Shown here in pieces: positions 54,218 to 64,000 of a stretch of 64,000 nucleotides of DNA; positions within the stretch are counted from its first letter, which is position 1, and the number at the start of each line of letters is the position of its first letter. The DNA lies in the NCBI GenBank assembly GCA_029817715.1, contig JARUPY010000606.1, positions 6,386,001-6,450,000 of the forward strand, given 5' to 3'. A model generated the notes under the pieces. It was given only the letters and a program-made list of their open reading frames with translations, did not search any database and had not been told where the DNA came from. Both the position numbers and the translations under genes were made by a program. This DNA comes from Melastoma dodecandrum. Lineage: Eukaryota > Streptophyta > Magnoliopsida > Myrtales > Melastomataceae.

Positions 54218-55009
54218 CAGCATAGTAATAAGGCCGCCCTTTCAGTTTTAATGATTTACGATATCATGATCTGCTGCCGCGGAATCATGTGCTCTCGAGT
54301 TTAACTGTGTTAATTTATTAACAGGAAATTGCTTTGCTGCAGTATTCTTCTGAGATGCTTCAGAGGCAGTTTTTGGTCCATTTATGGCTAATTCTTGGGA
54401 TTGTTATGTTCAAGAGATGCTTACAAATGTGTCACCTTGAACCAAAACTCTATAAGAAAAATTTTACAAAAAAAAAAAAACAAAACATCTCAATCAAAAT
54501 CTGCGACAGGTAGACTCCCATTCCCTCGTTTTAAGCATCACTTCAAACTATAAGACCTCCACTGTTTTGACTTCCGAGGATGCATGTTTACCTGGCATTG
54601 ACAAAAGCTGGATCACACGCCGGAAACTGTGGGCTGAATTACTCAGGCCAAGACCAGAAGAACTTCACACAGCATTAGAATGTTAGGCCCACATTGTTTT
54701 TAGGATAAAGAATGAAGAAGGCTAGGAAGGTAATTGTATAAGGGGAAGTTGGTTAGATTGTTGGAGGGCGCGCGGTTGCTGTACAAATATAACAGCCAGC
54801 CCCCACCCCCAGAATTGTGGGGTAGGAAATACATAAAAGATATCTCTCCCAAACGTTCTTCCCCGTCTTCATCTTCTTCGTTTTCCATCTGCATCTTCGT
54901 CTTCCTCCGCTTTCAGAAACTTTTAGGAAAAATCCCATGGGTAGGGTCGGGATCCATGTGTGTTTGTGGTTTTCGGTGCAGTAAAATCTTCTCCCACAAA
55001 AGATGATGG
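54218..55009. other. Convergent 3' ends of the GCD1-like and eIF2A-like genes
   Basis: Two 3' UTRs face each other; an A13 run lies near 54469-54481. No coding sequence recognised. Confidence 0.5.
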
Positions 55010-58000
55010 TTACGAACTGCCGGCCGCCGAAGCTGCTTCTGCTGCTTTCTTCTCTCGCTGCTTTTCCCTCTTCTTCTTGTTCTTCAAGGCGTTCTTGCTC
55101 ATTGTCCTGCATCGCATTAGGGGAAAGAGTTCCGCACCATTCATCACAAGCATTATCATGAACTAAGGAATATGGATCAGTAAGAAAATAGAAAGAATGG
55201 CAAAAATTATCATGACTCACTCTGCGGGGCTTTCTCCGAAAAGCTGCAACACAGAGAGAAAATTATCAGATGGGTTTCATCAAAGTCAACAGGATGGATT
55301 CATACCCCACGGAAGATCCCTAACATGACATTGTGAGAATCAGTAAGCTCTTCACCACTTTGGTGCAAGATGAGTACCTCAGCTTGGATGACTGCTGCGG
55401 TCTTGGCATGTGGTGGTCGATATGCAGCAGGTTTCTGCCCCGGCGGAGGGTTAGTAGAGGTGCTTCTTGCTGATGGCTGCGACGGCTTTACTCCATGTCC
55501 TGTCACCATACACACTCTCAAAGCTAAATTTCCAAAATAATTCTATCTGCATCTTAATTTAATCTATTTCAAGCAAATGAAAGGAGAAACCTTGCTTCCC
55601 TTCTTCAATCTTCACGTTATCAACAGATTTGATTAGCTGAGCAATGTCGCCAAACTTATCGGGTGATTCTGGTTTCCATTCAGCCTATACACAAACTAGG
55701 ATGGTAATTAACAACAAACAACATAAGCAAATTATTTCAAGAAAAACAGCTAGGCGAACCTGGTAAAGCTTGTCAAACATTTTCTTGAAGTACAATGCTC
55801 CGTTGTTGTGGAATATCTTGATCCTTCAGGAAGGACAGATGTGGCATTAACTATATGAACAGGTGAAGCAAAAGATCTCAATCCCAATAAAACAAAGATA
55901 ACATGATTCAAATGATCAAATACATCGAGATAGGAATTTTTCATGCTCATTAATTAATAACAAGCAGCAAATGTTTTGAAACAGGATATAACACGAAGTA
56001 TATCACAAACAACCAACATACCCATTGTCGACTTGTAGTCTTGGAGCAGTTGTCGCAGTCATAAAGTAACAGCCATCAGGAGACCACTCACTCGTAACAG
56101 ACCATTCAGCTTTCGATGTTCCGAGCTGTTTCTTCTCCGCATAGTCCCAAAATGCCTGGCCATTAAGATAAGAATAAACAAAACAGAAAGCTAAAATATC
56201 AAAAGTTTGCATCCACAAAAGTAGGCCATTCTCCTATCCAGCAGTGCAACATGATTTTGTAGTTATTCGCATTAAATTATACGTGTAAAAGCCAGCACAA
56301 AATATTTTAATCGTTGGAATGGTGATCATTGGCATTTATTTGGAATATAGAGATCAAACACGCAAGCAAAGGCCCACAGAGAAAAATAAACTACAGTTGC
56401 ATAAATGAATTTCAAAGAGTATATTGTTACCTGCTATATGCTAAAAAATGATTAACTGGTATATATTTAAAATCAACTGTGTCTAAACTAGACGTGATTT
56501 TCAATGTCTAGGCAATCAACATTACATCTTAAGAAAGCATCGTATAGCGTCAAATAATCAAAGTAATTATCATGTAAGTTAGTTTTAATAGTTCCAAGTT
56601 CGAATCAGTCTCAAACTATGCCATAATATTCGAGCGAGTTTTCCCTGATCCATAAGCCAATGAAAAAATAAAACACTGTCACATCCCAAAAGCCCGTTAT
56701 CCATGCTCCTAAGGAAATGGACAGATAAAAGCCACAAGAGAACTGCTATACATACCATATGACCTGGCAAGTTTCCAAAACCAGCAAGGCACAAATCTAT
56801 AACCAGGTTAAAGGAAGGGTATAGAATAAAAGCAAATCTTCTCCAACAAAAGCACCGGTGGGGAAAAAAAATTGAAGGTTAGGCAGAAAACCAAATTGAA
56901 TAGCCATGGACCAATCATTACAGAAGAAGGATACACTTCCCCTTGGGATTCCATCTAATCGTGTTGTATGGGCCAGCCCCGAGCTCCAAAAGCGGTTTGC
57001 ACTTCTTATAAAAAATAGTGGCATTGGCAGGCATGACTGAGGCAGGTCAAGGAATAACTTTGCCCTCAAACGATTACACGATAAAAGCCAATGCAGCGCT
57101 ATGTATGGCTACAGATTGACAACCAAAAACAAACTGTGGCAAGTGATGATTGTGTGTTAAAGTTACCCGCAGTATTCTAGATTTACGGCTATCAAAACGA
57201 CATATTTTTAGCTTAAAAAATAGAAAAGCGAAGTGGAATTCATTACCTGGCTTCCTCTATTATGACAGTGTTTAGATTCACATCTTCCCTTCACTAACTA
57301 AAGCAAATCAAGTTAGATTCTTCCAGTGTCTGGCATATTGGCAAAGCATCTCCGAATGGATAGAATAGAGAGAAAGAATCAATCAAATTTCAAGTAGAAA
57401 ATTAGTTTTAATCAAGACAACACGACTCTCGTCAATAGAACTATGAGAAAACTCCCTTTCTTTGCATTTCAAACAACTGATCAACCAGGGGCAGCTACAT
57501 TCAACCTGATATGTATCCCAGTGGTTACAGCACAGAAGGATACATCCATAAACTACAGCAAATTCTGAGCCTGAGTGCGACCACTGAACATCGTGAATAG
57601 GTCCATCTTTGCCTGGGAAAGGATTCAGTAAGCAAAGAATTGGTATTCTATACACAACTAAAAGTTGATTACAGTCATCATCACGGAATAGGAAGAACAT
57701 ACGAAGAGTCACCAGTCCATCATGTGTCCCATCAATCGTCAAATAATTCAGTTTTGATTCCCTATAGTAACTCTAACTCTGGTTGGTTTTATCTACATCA
57801 GACTGAGCTACAGCAAGAAGTCCAGTAGAGCCATTATTCCAACTCATTTGCACAGACGAGCAGCGGAAGAAACTTCAACGGGCTACAGCTTGCGTCTGAA
57901 GATCTGCTTTAGATGCATATATTTGTACACTGGCAGGGATCCCCTGCAGAATTTACTCATCCGATCAAATGCAGCAGAAGGAAAGTGTTGCTCCATACAC

Positions 58001-58838
58001 TAGCGAAACATAAAAAAAAAAGGGTTGCTCCCAAGATCATGAAGCAAGGACCTTTGATTCAGGGACAAAAGTTGCAACATGGGATCCCGATGCCTTAGAT
58101 AGCTCAACTCCAGCCACTCCAGGGATCCTGACCCTATGTGTTATACCTTTAGAAAAGCTGCTAGCATCAAAAAACTGAATCTCATTTGTTGCAAGTCGAC
58201 AGGCAACGGCTTCATCGGAACTGAATCGAAATGAAGGCCTGAGAAGAACAGAACTCGTTAGCTAAAGATTTTGAGCTCAGATAAATGACAATATTGGTAG
58301 TGAACTTTATGCACTAGAAATATTTGTTTCACACTGACAGTTATCTGCCCAAAATCATAATTCCTGAGCGCACTATAATTATAGCCAACAAAGGTCATGG
58401 CTAAGCAACACGAAAACATAGAAGGATGCTGAAACGGAATTGGATTCAAGTGTTTCTATACCAACTCGATTTAGTCATGTTCTTCTGATGCAGCTGATAC
58501 ACCGAATCACCGGTATCAGCCTTCCGCAGCACGACATTCTTCTCCTGCGGCGATGCAGGCTTCTGAAACGTCTCGACGTAAGTCCCCCTGGGAGACAACG
58601 TGGCCGCGAACAGATTATTCACCTTGAAGCTTCCAATCTCTCTAAAACCAGTTCCGCAACCGCCGCCACAGTCATACACACCAATGGCCGTATCCGACTT
58701 CACGACCATCAACCTGGATCCATCATCGCTGAACTGGATGCTCTTGCAGGGAGTCCGCTCGAGCTTCACCCTGGGCTGGCCGCCACAAAACGGGGGTCCA
58801 TCCCAAATGGAAAAACCATCCGGCTCAGGACTTGCCAT
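55010..58838 (-). pseudogene. Translation initiation factor eIF2A gene, 12 exons, with two in-frame stop codons
   Basis: Exons: 58462-58838, 58052-58238, 57703-57943, 57544-57612, 56935-57036, 56756-56796, 56022-56155, 55760-55823, 55591-55684, 55378-55499, 55221-55243, 55010-55106. All splice phases agree and sum to 517 codons, the normal eIF2A length. Landmarks: MASPEPDGFSIWDGPPFCGG, HDVQWSHSGSEFAVVYG, PYNTIRWNPKGKYLCLAGFG, SVTSEWSPDGCYFMTATTAP, AEWKPESPDKFGDIAQLIKS and the basic tail KNALKNKKKREKQREKKAAE. Exon 3 contains TGA (57875-57877, after AVAR) and TAG (57773-57775, after TNQS). The residues on both sides are normal for the family. eIF2A is a beta-propeller factor that delivers initiator tRNA in alternative initiation. 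As written only about 212 residues could be made. Otherwise the gene looks undamaged. Confidence 0.92.
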
Positions 58839-59000
58839 TTCTGTGGAAAGATTAAAACTTTCCGAGCCACACAGGCAAAAAGGGGAAGAAAAAGACCACC
58901 CTCCCCTCCTGCTGGAAAATCAAAAGCTTTTATCGCCCGAATCTGATCAAAGCCCACGAACAGAACACGCACGAAGTAGCGAACTTCAACGTTCCTTTAT
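58839..59000. other. eIF2A-like upstream region
   Basis: Short upstream region of the leftward eIF2A-like gene; promoter presumed, no motif singled out. Confidence 0.35.
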
Positions 59001-59440
59001 TACGTCATTTAGCGAAATAATTTCACCGAATGACGCACTTTTGAAATTAATTTGGCAATTAACTCATCAAAATCGATCTTACAAAGGCTAACTTCTCTAT
59101 TCACACGAGGAAAGTCGGCCTTACACAGGCCGACTTCCTCAATTAGTTTTTTTTTTTAAATTCAAAGGGGAAAAAAAGAATTTAACGGGAAGTCGGCCTT
59201 AAGGCAATTTTTTTTTTTAATTAGAAGGCAAAAAAAAATTTAACACGAGAAAGTCGGCCTTACAAAGGCCGACTTCCTTCATGAGGTATCCCAGACTTCG
59301 TTTGTCAAAATTTTTTCCAAGTGTGAGGAAGTCGGCCTTTGTAAGGCCGACTTCCGTTCTGGAAAACCGAAGTCGGCCTTACAAAGGCCAACTTTCTTGA
59401 GCACCAAAGTCGGCCTTAAGGCCAACTTTGATGGGTTCAA
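59001..59440. repeat. Non-coding palindromic repeat element, copy 2
   Basis: It starts with TTACGTCATTTAGCGAAATA (59001-59035 region with a partial inverted copy). It contains six units of AAGTCGGCCTT with its inverted arm: 59112-59136, 59189-59204 (one arm), 59251-59275, 59329-59353 (spacer reversed), 59370-59394 and 59406-59428. Segments like TTTTTAAATTCAAAGGGG and runs of A/T lie between them. Same family as 42661-43050; no open frame. Confidence 0.78.
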
Positions 59441-60761
59441 ACTTTGATCAGAGTTCGATTCAGTTGTTGGCCATCTATCGCAATTCGGTGCAGCGATGGA
59501 ACCCGACCTCGCCCCCAACCCAGACCTCGATTTTACTAATAATAAGTAGTACTCGTGTCTTAAATTGTTCTGTCGGGAGAAATCAAGAGTAGTTATTTGG
59601 ACTCATGTTGAAATCCAGAGGCGTGTAAAATTCAGAAAAAAAGTTTAGAGGAAATAATTTCTTTAAATTTCCTGAAAGGCCTGCATCCATTCAATTCAAT
59701 TAAAATGTCGAGCTTTGTTCTCTTCTCCATGATTTATAAAACGACTCCAACAAGAATATAATCACGTGGACCGACCGACTCTTAAGTAGTGATTTCACTT
59801 TGTTATTTTATTTATTTATTTTTAAATAAAAGCCTTTTCAACGACTTTTACATTGGGCCTTGGGTCGATTTAAACAGGCGGTGGGCCATCTATTTCGGTA
59901 TGGAAAGCCCGATTAACTCGTGATCCATTAATCCGGCCCACTTCCGTAAAAGTAGTTCAAAATTTGTCCCTTTGATTGGCAAAATAATAGCAAGAAACAA
60001 GGGATAATAAACACGTCGATTTCAGTGGATATCATCGTCCCGTTTTCACTTCAACACGATTTAGATTTATTACAAGTCTAGCAGCATTAGATGGGAACTG
60101 ATCTAAGCCCTGTTTTCTTCCATTTTTCAAGGGTGAGAGACATCATTTTACTTCGCTTACACTCCACTCTTACATATTCAGGATCCACATGAGTAAAGCA
60201 AATTCGTAATGGTGGGAGTTTGGTGGTGGTTGATTCATCTGCATCGATCTGAAGCTGCTGCTGCTGCAGATGATGGATGGTCCCTCCCCCTCTCATTTTC
60301 CTGCGTTTTTTTATCTGCACGTAATTCTCCCCGACTCCCCCGGCATTACTCACCGCGCCAATGCGCCTGACCCCATCCTAGTAACGCTACGCCACGGATA
60401 TGTCGTCATCATCAGTCGGCCTGATGCCGCGGAAAAAGTAATCATTTGATTATTGCACCAACAACATCCTAATTAATTGACACTGGAGAACCATCTCCTA
60501 AAGTTAAGCCAGCCTTTCGAATGAAGTAAAGTTAGTTTTGATGTTGGTTGGTTGAAAGCGAACCACACGTAATAGAGACATGAGCCATCTCTCTTACAGC
60601 AGCACTTTGTGGTTAACTTAGAAAAAGGGAAAAGGGACAAGTACAAAGGGGGTGGTGGGAAGATAATCCGTAGAAATTAATGTCGTCTTCGTCGTCGTTG
60701 CTTGGGTTATAGGGGAAGAAGATGATGAGGCAGAGGATGGAATCCCAGGAGTAAAAAGAAT
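59441..60761. other. Spacer and promoter of the IQD gene
   Basis: No gene recognised. An 88-residue minus-strand open frame at 60087-60353 (Gln- and Arg/Lys-rich) has no family match. The last few hundred bases probably hold the IQD promoter and leader. Confidence 0.4.
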
Positions 60762-62617
60762 ATGGGAAAGAAGAGTGGAGGAGGAGGATGGTTTTCCGCC
60801 ATCAAGAGGGCTTTCACGCCCGGATCCAAGGAGAAGCTCTCCGTCCCCAGTGTGAGCGATATTCTCCGTTCCCTGGGATGACCCGTGTGTTCGTTTCCGC
60901 TGAGCTTTTTCATTTCGTAGGAGCCCGAGAAGAGGGCGTCGTCGAAGAAGGACAAGAGGAAGGGCTACGGGAAGGCCGCCAGGCATGGCGAGGCGGGTGG
61001 TTCCTACATTCCCTTCTTCAGGGAGCCCAGCAGCATCGAGAAGATCCTTGGGGACGCGGAGAGGGAGCACCGCATACTTTTCGATCCCCCGGAACGGGCC
61101 AGGACCCCGCCCGGTGATCCTCTCCCGAGGGGCCCGTCGCCGGTGGCCGTGAGGGCTGCTGCCTCTCCTCGGCAGCCTGCGTCTCCTAGAACGGTTTCTT
61201 TGGCCACGGCAGCGGTCTCTCCCCGAGTCATTGCTCGTAGGCAGGATGCGGGGAATCGACGTGAGCTTACTTTTCGCGATCAACATGTCGCTGCTACGGT
61301 GATTCAAGCTGCCTACAGAGGTTATGTGGTGAGGCATCTGGTTTTGAGGGCCTTATCGGTTCCGCCTTAACTCGAACGGGTTTGCCGCATTTGATGTGTT
61401 TTTTAAAGGCGAGGAGGAGCTTCAGGGCGCTCAAAGGACTGGTGAGGCTTCAAGAGGTGGTGAGGGGACAGAACGTGAAGCGGCAGACAGCGAACGCGTT
61501 GAAGTACCTGCAGCTGCTCGTCCGTGTCCAGTCCCAGATCCAGTCGAGGAGGATCCAGATGTTGGAGAATCAAGTGCTGAATCAAACGCAACATAGGATC
61601 TACAAGGATTACGACGGCACGTTGAGCAAATGGAGCCAAGTTGTAAGTTCTCGTGTTTCTGTTGGCATGATTTACTGCCGTTTGTCGCTGAGATTGACGA
61701 GGAGAGCCGGGGTTGCAGTCTGATGCATGTAACCAAGATGAATGGGACGATAGCTTGCTGACCAAAGAGGAAATCGAGGCGAGGCTTCACCGGAAAGTCG
61801 AAGCGGTCATGAAGAGAGAAAGAGCAATGGCATATGCATACTCTAATCAGGTATTCGAATTCTCTAACTCAACCCGTGAGGTCGATGCGCGTCCATTAAC
61901 TCTGAGTGTCGAGTATTTGTCCCATAGTTATGGAAGCCCAATTCGAAATCTCCCATGACGCCTTCGGCGGACGTCCGCACTGTGAGATTCCCATGGTGGT
62001 GGAGTTGGTTAGACCGCCGGCTTCCGTCAACAAATCCAGATGAAGCACAGCCCCAGAAGAGCTTCCATATCACCCCACCAAGGGCAGTTTCTGAGAGTAA
62101 ACCGAGCCCATGGACGCCCTTGAGTGACTACCGTACACCACCCCAGCGGATCGAGTTCGACAACATCAGCTCCGCCACTCCAAGATCCACTCGGTCCGTC
62201 ATCCCTATGTCCTCGACAAACCTGAGGACACCATCCAAAACGACAAGCACATCCAAGTACTTGAGGTCGAGAGCGACCGTACCCCAGTCCGCGAACGACG
62301 ACCTTACCCTAAAGGATGACGACAGCCTAACTAGCTGTCCAGCGTTTAGTGTCCCGAACTACATGGCTCCGACTGTCTCCGCCAAGGCGAAAGTCCGGCC
62401 GGGCAGCAATCCAAGGGAAAGGTTTCCCAAGACCCCGACTACAGAGGGAAAGAAAAGGTTCTCCTTCAGCCTGTTCTCCGGCAAGAATGCTGGCTCAACT
62501 AGCGTCCTGGATAAGCGGCAACCGTTGCACGCCATAGGGAACGTCAGCTTCGACTCCACTGTGTCTCTCCCGGCCGGGGTCGGCGCCGGACGAAAGCCAT
62601 TCAACAGATTCGTGTGA
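60762..62617 (+). CDS. IQ67-domain (IQD) calmodulin-binding protein, 5 exons, 517 aa
   Basis: Exons 60762-60851, 60921-61328, 61409-61642, 61719-61850 and 61928-62617 join in phase 0 throughout. The start MGKKSGGGGWFSAIKRAFTP is typical of the family. The IQ67 region spans exons 2 and 3, with AATVIQAAYRGYV joined to ARRSFRALKGLVRLQEVVRG and VKRQTANALKYLQLLVRVQS, giving consecutive IQ-type calmodulin-binding motifs. Exon 4 adds LTKEEIEARLHRKVEAVMKR. The C-terminal DUF4005 region ends with PAFSVPNYMAPTVSAKAKVR. IQD proteins bind calmodulin and link it to microtubules and membrane subdomains. Similarity is closest to the IQD13/14-type subgroup by memory. No lesions seen. Confidence 0.92.
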
Positions 62618-62832
62618 ACTTTTTCTTGGCATCCACCACCCTGTAATTTCCATTTTCTCTGTGTTCTTACATTTGGTTTGGTTGTGTTTTCACATCATTG
62701 ATTGTCCAAATACTAAGATTTCATAATAAGACCCGTACACGACACATTACTGCTTAACCCAAAACAATTATCGAACATTGATTAAATAAATCGGGGTTAC
62801 AGGAACAGACAACCTTACTTTCTCCGAACAAC
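62618..62832 (+). other. IQD 3' UTR and spacer
   Basis: Short non-coding stretch; nothing else recognised. Confidence 0.4.
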
Positions 62833-64000
62833 ATGGAGACCGAATCCGATGTCTGCGCCGCTGCCCCCGGACTGCTCTCCACCTTCGTCGACTTCTTCGT
62901 CTCCGGTATCTTCCTCCCCAACCTAACCGGAAAACTAGCCCAAGCCCCAGCCCCAGCCCTCACCATCGATTCTCTTCCCCTTCCCCAGACCACCGCCTCA
63001 TCACGATTGGCGGCCTGCACGGTGACTTTCCCAAGGCCTGGCAATCCCTTGCCCTGTCTGGACACGTTGACCCTTTTTCCGGACAATGGGCAGGGGGATC
63101 CTCCAAGCTCGTGCAGGTAGACGACATCCTCGACCGGGAAGACTGCGAGGTCTGCCTCCTCTACACACTCGAGAAGCTCCGCCGCGAGGCCGCCGCAGCT
63201 GGCGGTTCCGTCCTCACTTTGAATGGGAACCACGAGATCATGAACGTCGAGGGTGACTTCAGGCGAGTCCTTCGTTGCAATGCTCGCGCATTATTGTAGT
63301 TCTTGTCCAAAGACCTCTGTGTAGACATCTGGCGAACCTATAGCGATTAAACAGCACCAAAACTCGAGCTGCTTTCGATATGAAAAGTGATGGGATAATT
63401 TTTCTGGTTTGTCACGCCGGGTGGATTAGAGGAGTTCAAGAATTGGGCGTATTGGTGTTAGGTCGTAGTAAGCATGAAGTTGCCTTGCGAGGAGCTAAAG
63501 AAGGATGATACCATTAGGGATATATTTTTACGGAATCCCGGAGAGTTTCCCCGGTGTAAAGGAAGAGTTTTATGAAGGCTTTCAGGGCTCGAATTGCAGC
63601 CTTACGGCCAAACGGGCCGATAACAACCCGGTTCCTGTCCTTGTTCACGGATAGTCTGTTTTCGTCATGGAGGGCTGTCAGGCAAGCTGGTTAGTACGTA
63701 TGGTTTGGAGAGGATGAATGAGGAAGTGAGGGAATGGATGATGGGGAAACAAGTCCGAAATGATGATAGCAAGAGGAGGTTTCTCATCCTGAGGTTTGTA
63801 AGAGGTGGGGATTCGTTTGTTTGGTTGATGAAGTTCTCTGAGGAGGATGCGGATAAGCGTGATTGTTAGGCGTCCCCGATGCTAAGAGGATGATCATGGG
63901 GCATACCCTTCAGAGGTCAGGGATATGCGAAGCTTGTGAGAACAAGGCGATAAGGATCGGTGTGTGGATGTCGAAAGGGCGTATTGACGGCTTACAAGAT
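62833..64000 (+). pseudogene. Shewanella-like protein phosphatase (SLP2-type) pseudogene, partial
   Basis: The frame from 62833 (METESDVCAAAPGLLSTFVD, PNLTGKLAQAP) shifts by one base near 62990-63005. The catalytic region then reads in another frame: LITIGGLHGDFPKAWQSLAL, VDDILDRED, LTLNGNHEIMNVEGDFR. PPP-type phosphatases need GDxHG and GDxxDRG metal-binding motifs. Here the first Asp is Gly (GGLHG) and the second motif is DDILDRE, while GNHE is intact. After GDFR the donor reads GCGAGT. Downstream, GLEEFKNWAYWC runs into TAG (63459-63461). The later conserved stretches (KKDDTIRDIF, PGVKEEFYEGF, MGHTLQRS-like) are spread over frames with further stops. The window ends inside the gene. Clearly inactive. 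Confidence 0.85.

Noticed and set aside
57762..57879. A cryptic intron in eIF2A exon 3 (GT at 57879, AG at 57762) that would remove both stop codons
   Set aside because: The segment is 118 bases, not a multiple of three. Joining gives CGG AAT CAA AAC TGA, a new stop, and it would delete conserved propeller sequence.
60087..60353. 88-residue minus-strand open frame
   Set aside because: Contains a Gln run and basic patches only; no recognised domain or neighbouring exon. Cannot be supported as a gene.

Overview
This is nuclear DNA from a flowering plant, most likely a eudicot. Evidence: multi-exon genes with GT-AG introns (one GC-AG), plant-specific families (IQD, DUF936, DUF3755, GCD1, NIPA, CML, COMT-type O-methyltransferase), AT-rich intergenic DNA, and a complete Ty1/copia retrotransposon primed by initiator tRNA-Met. 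The species cannot be told from the sequence. All gene calls come from reading translated exons and splice signals by eye, without database searches.

Layout. 0.1-0.6 kb (-): RING/TRAF-type zinc finger gene running off the left edge. 4.5-6.4 kb (+): NIPA-type magnesium transporter, 8 exons. 7.4-9.3 kb (+): ribosomal protein eS4 with an ATG-only first exon and a TATA/site II/telo-box promoter. 10.7-12.0 kb (+): alkaline ceramidase. 13.2-13.9 kb (+): a decayed gene remnant. 14.5-22.6 kb (-): 19-exon EFR3/SEMI-ROLLED LEAF 2-type armadillo protein. 24.4-25.0 kb (+): membrane-anchored calmodulin-like protein. 25.4-26.0 kb (-): deleted O-methyltransferase pseudogene. 27.5-29.0 kb (+): YIF1-like gene with a 1-nt deletion. 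29.4-37.3 kb (-): an O-methyltransferase gene split by a 6.6-kb copia element with identical LTRs. 38.7-41.5 kb (-): DUF936 pseudogene. 44.2-47.9 kb (-): ASCH-domain gene with an intact 5' half and a frameshifted 3' half. 48.8-51.6 kb (-) and 52.0-54.2 kb (+): divergent pair, DUF3755 protein and mitochondrial GCD1-like protein. 55.0-58.8 kb (-): eIF2A, complete 12-exon structure but two in-frame stops. 60.8-62.6 kb (+): IQD protein. 62.8-64.0 kb (+): decayed Shewanella-like phosphatase, cut by the window end.

Two themes stand out. First, intact housekeeping genes (eS4, EFR3-like, NIPA, ceramidase, DUF3755, GCD1, IQD) sit among at least six genes with clear reading-frame damage. That is what a duplicated segment losing redundant copies would look like, although some single-base indels could be assembly errors. 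Second, the young copia element carries two separate arrays of tandem hairpins, one in its leader and one upstream of its 3' LTR. Their stems differ in sequence but keep base pairing. A separate non-coding repeat built from AAGTCGGCCTT/AAGGCCGACTT palindromes occurs at 42.7-43.0 kb and 59.0-59.4 kb. These two are the least explained structures in the window.
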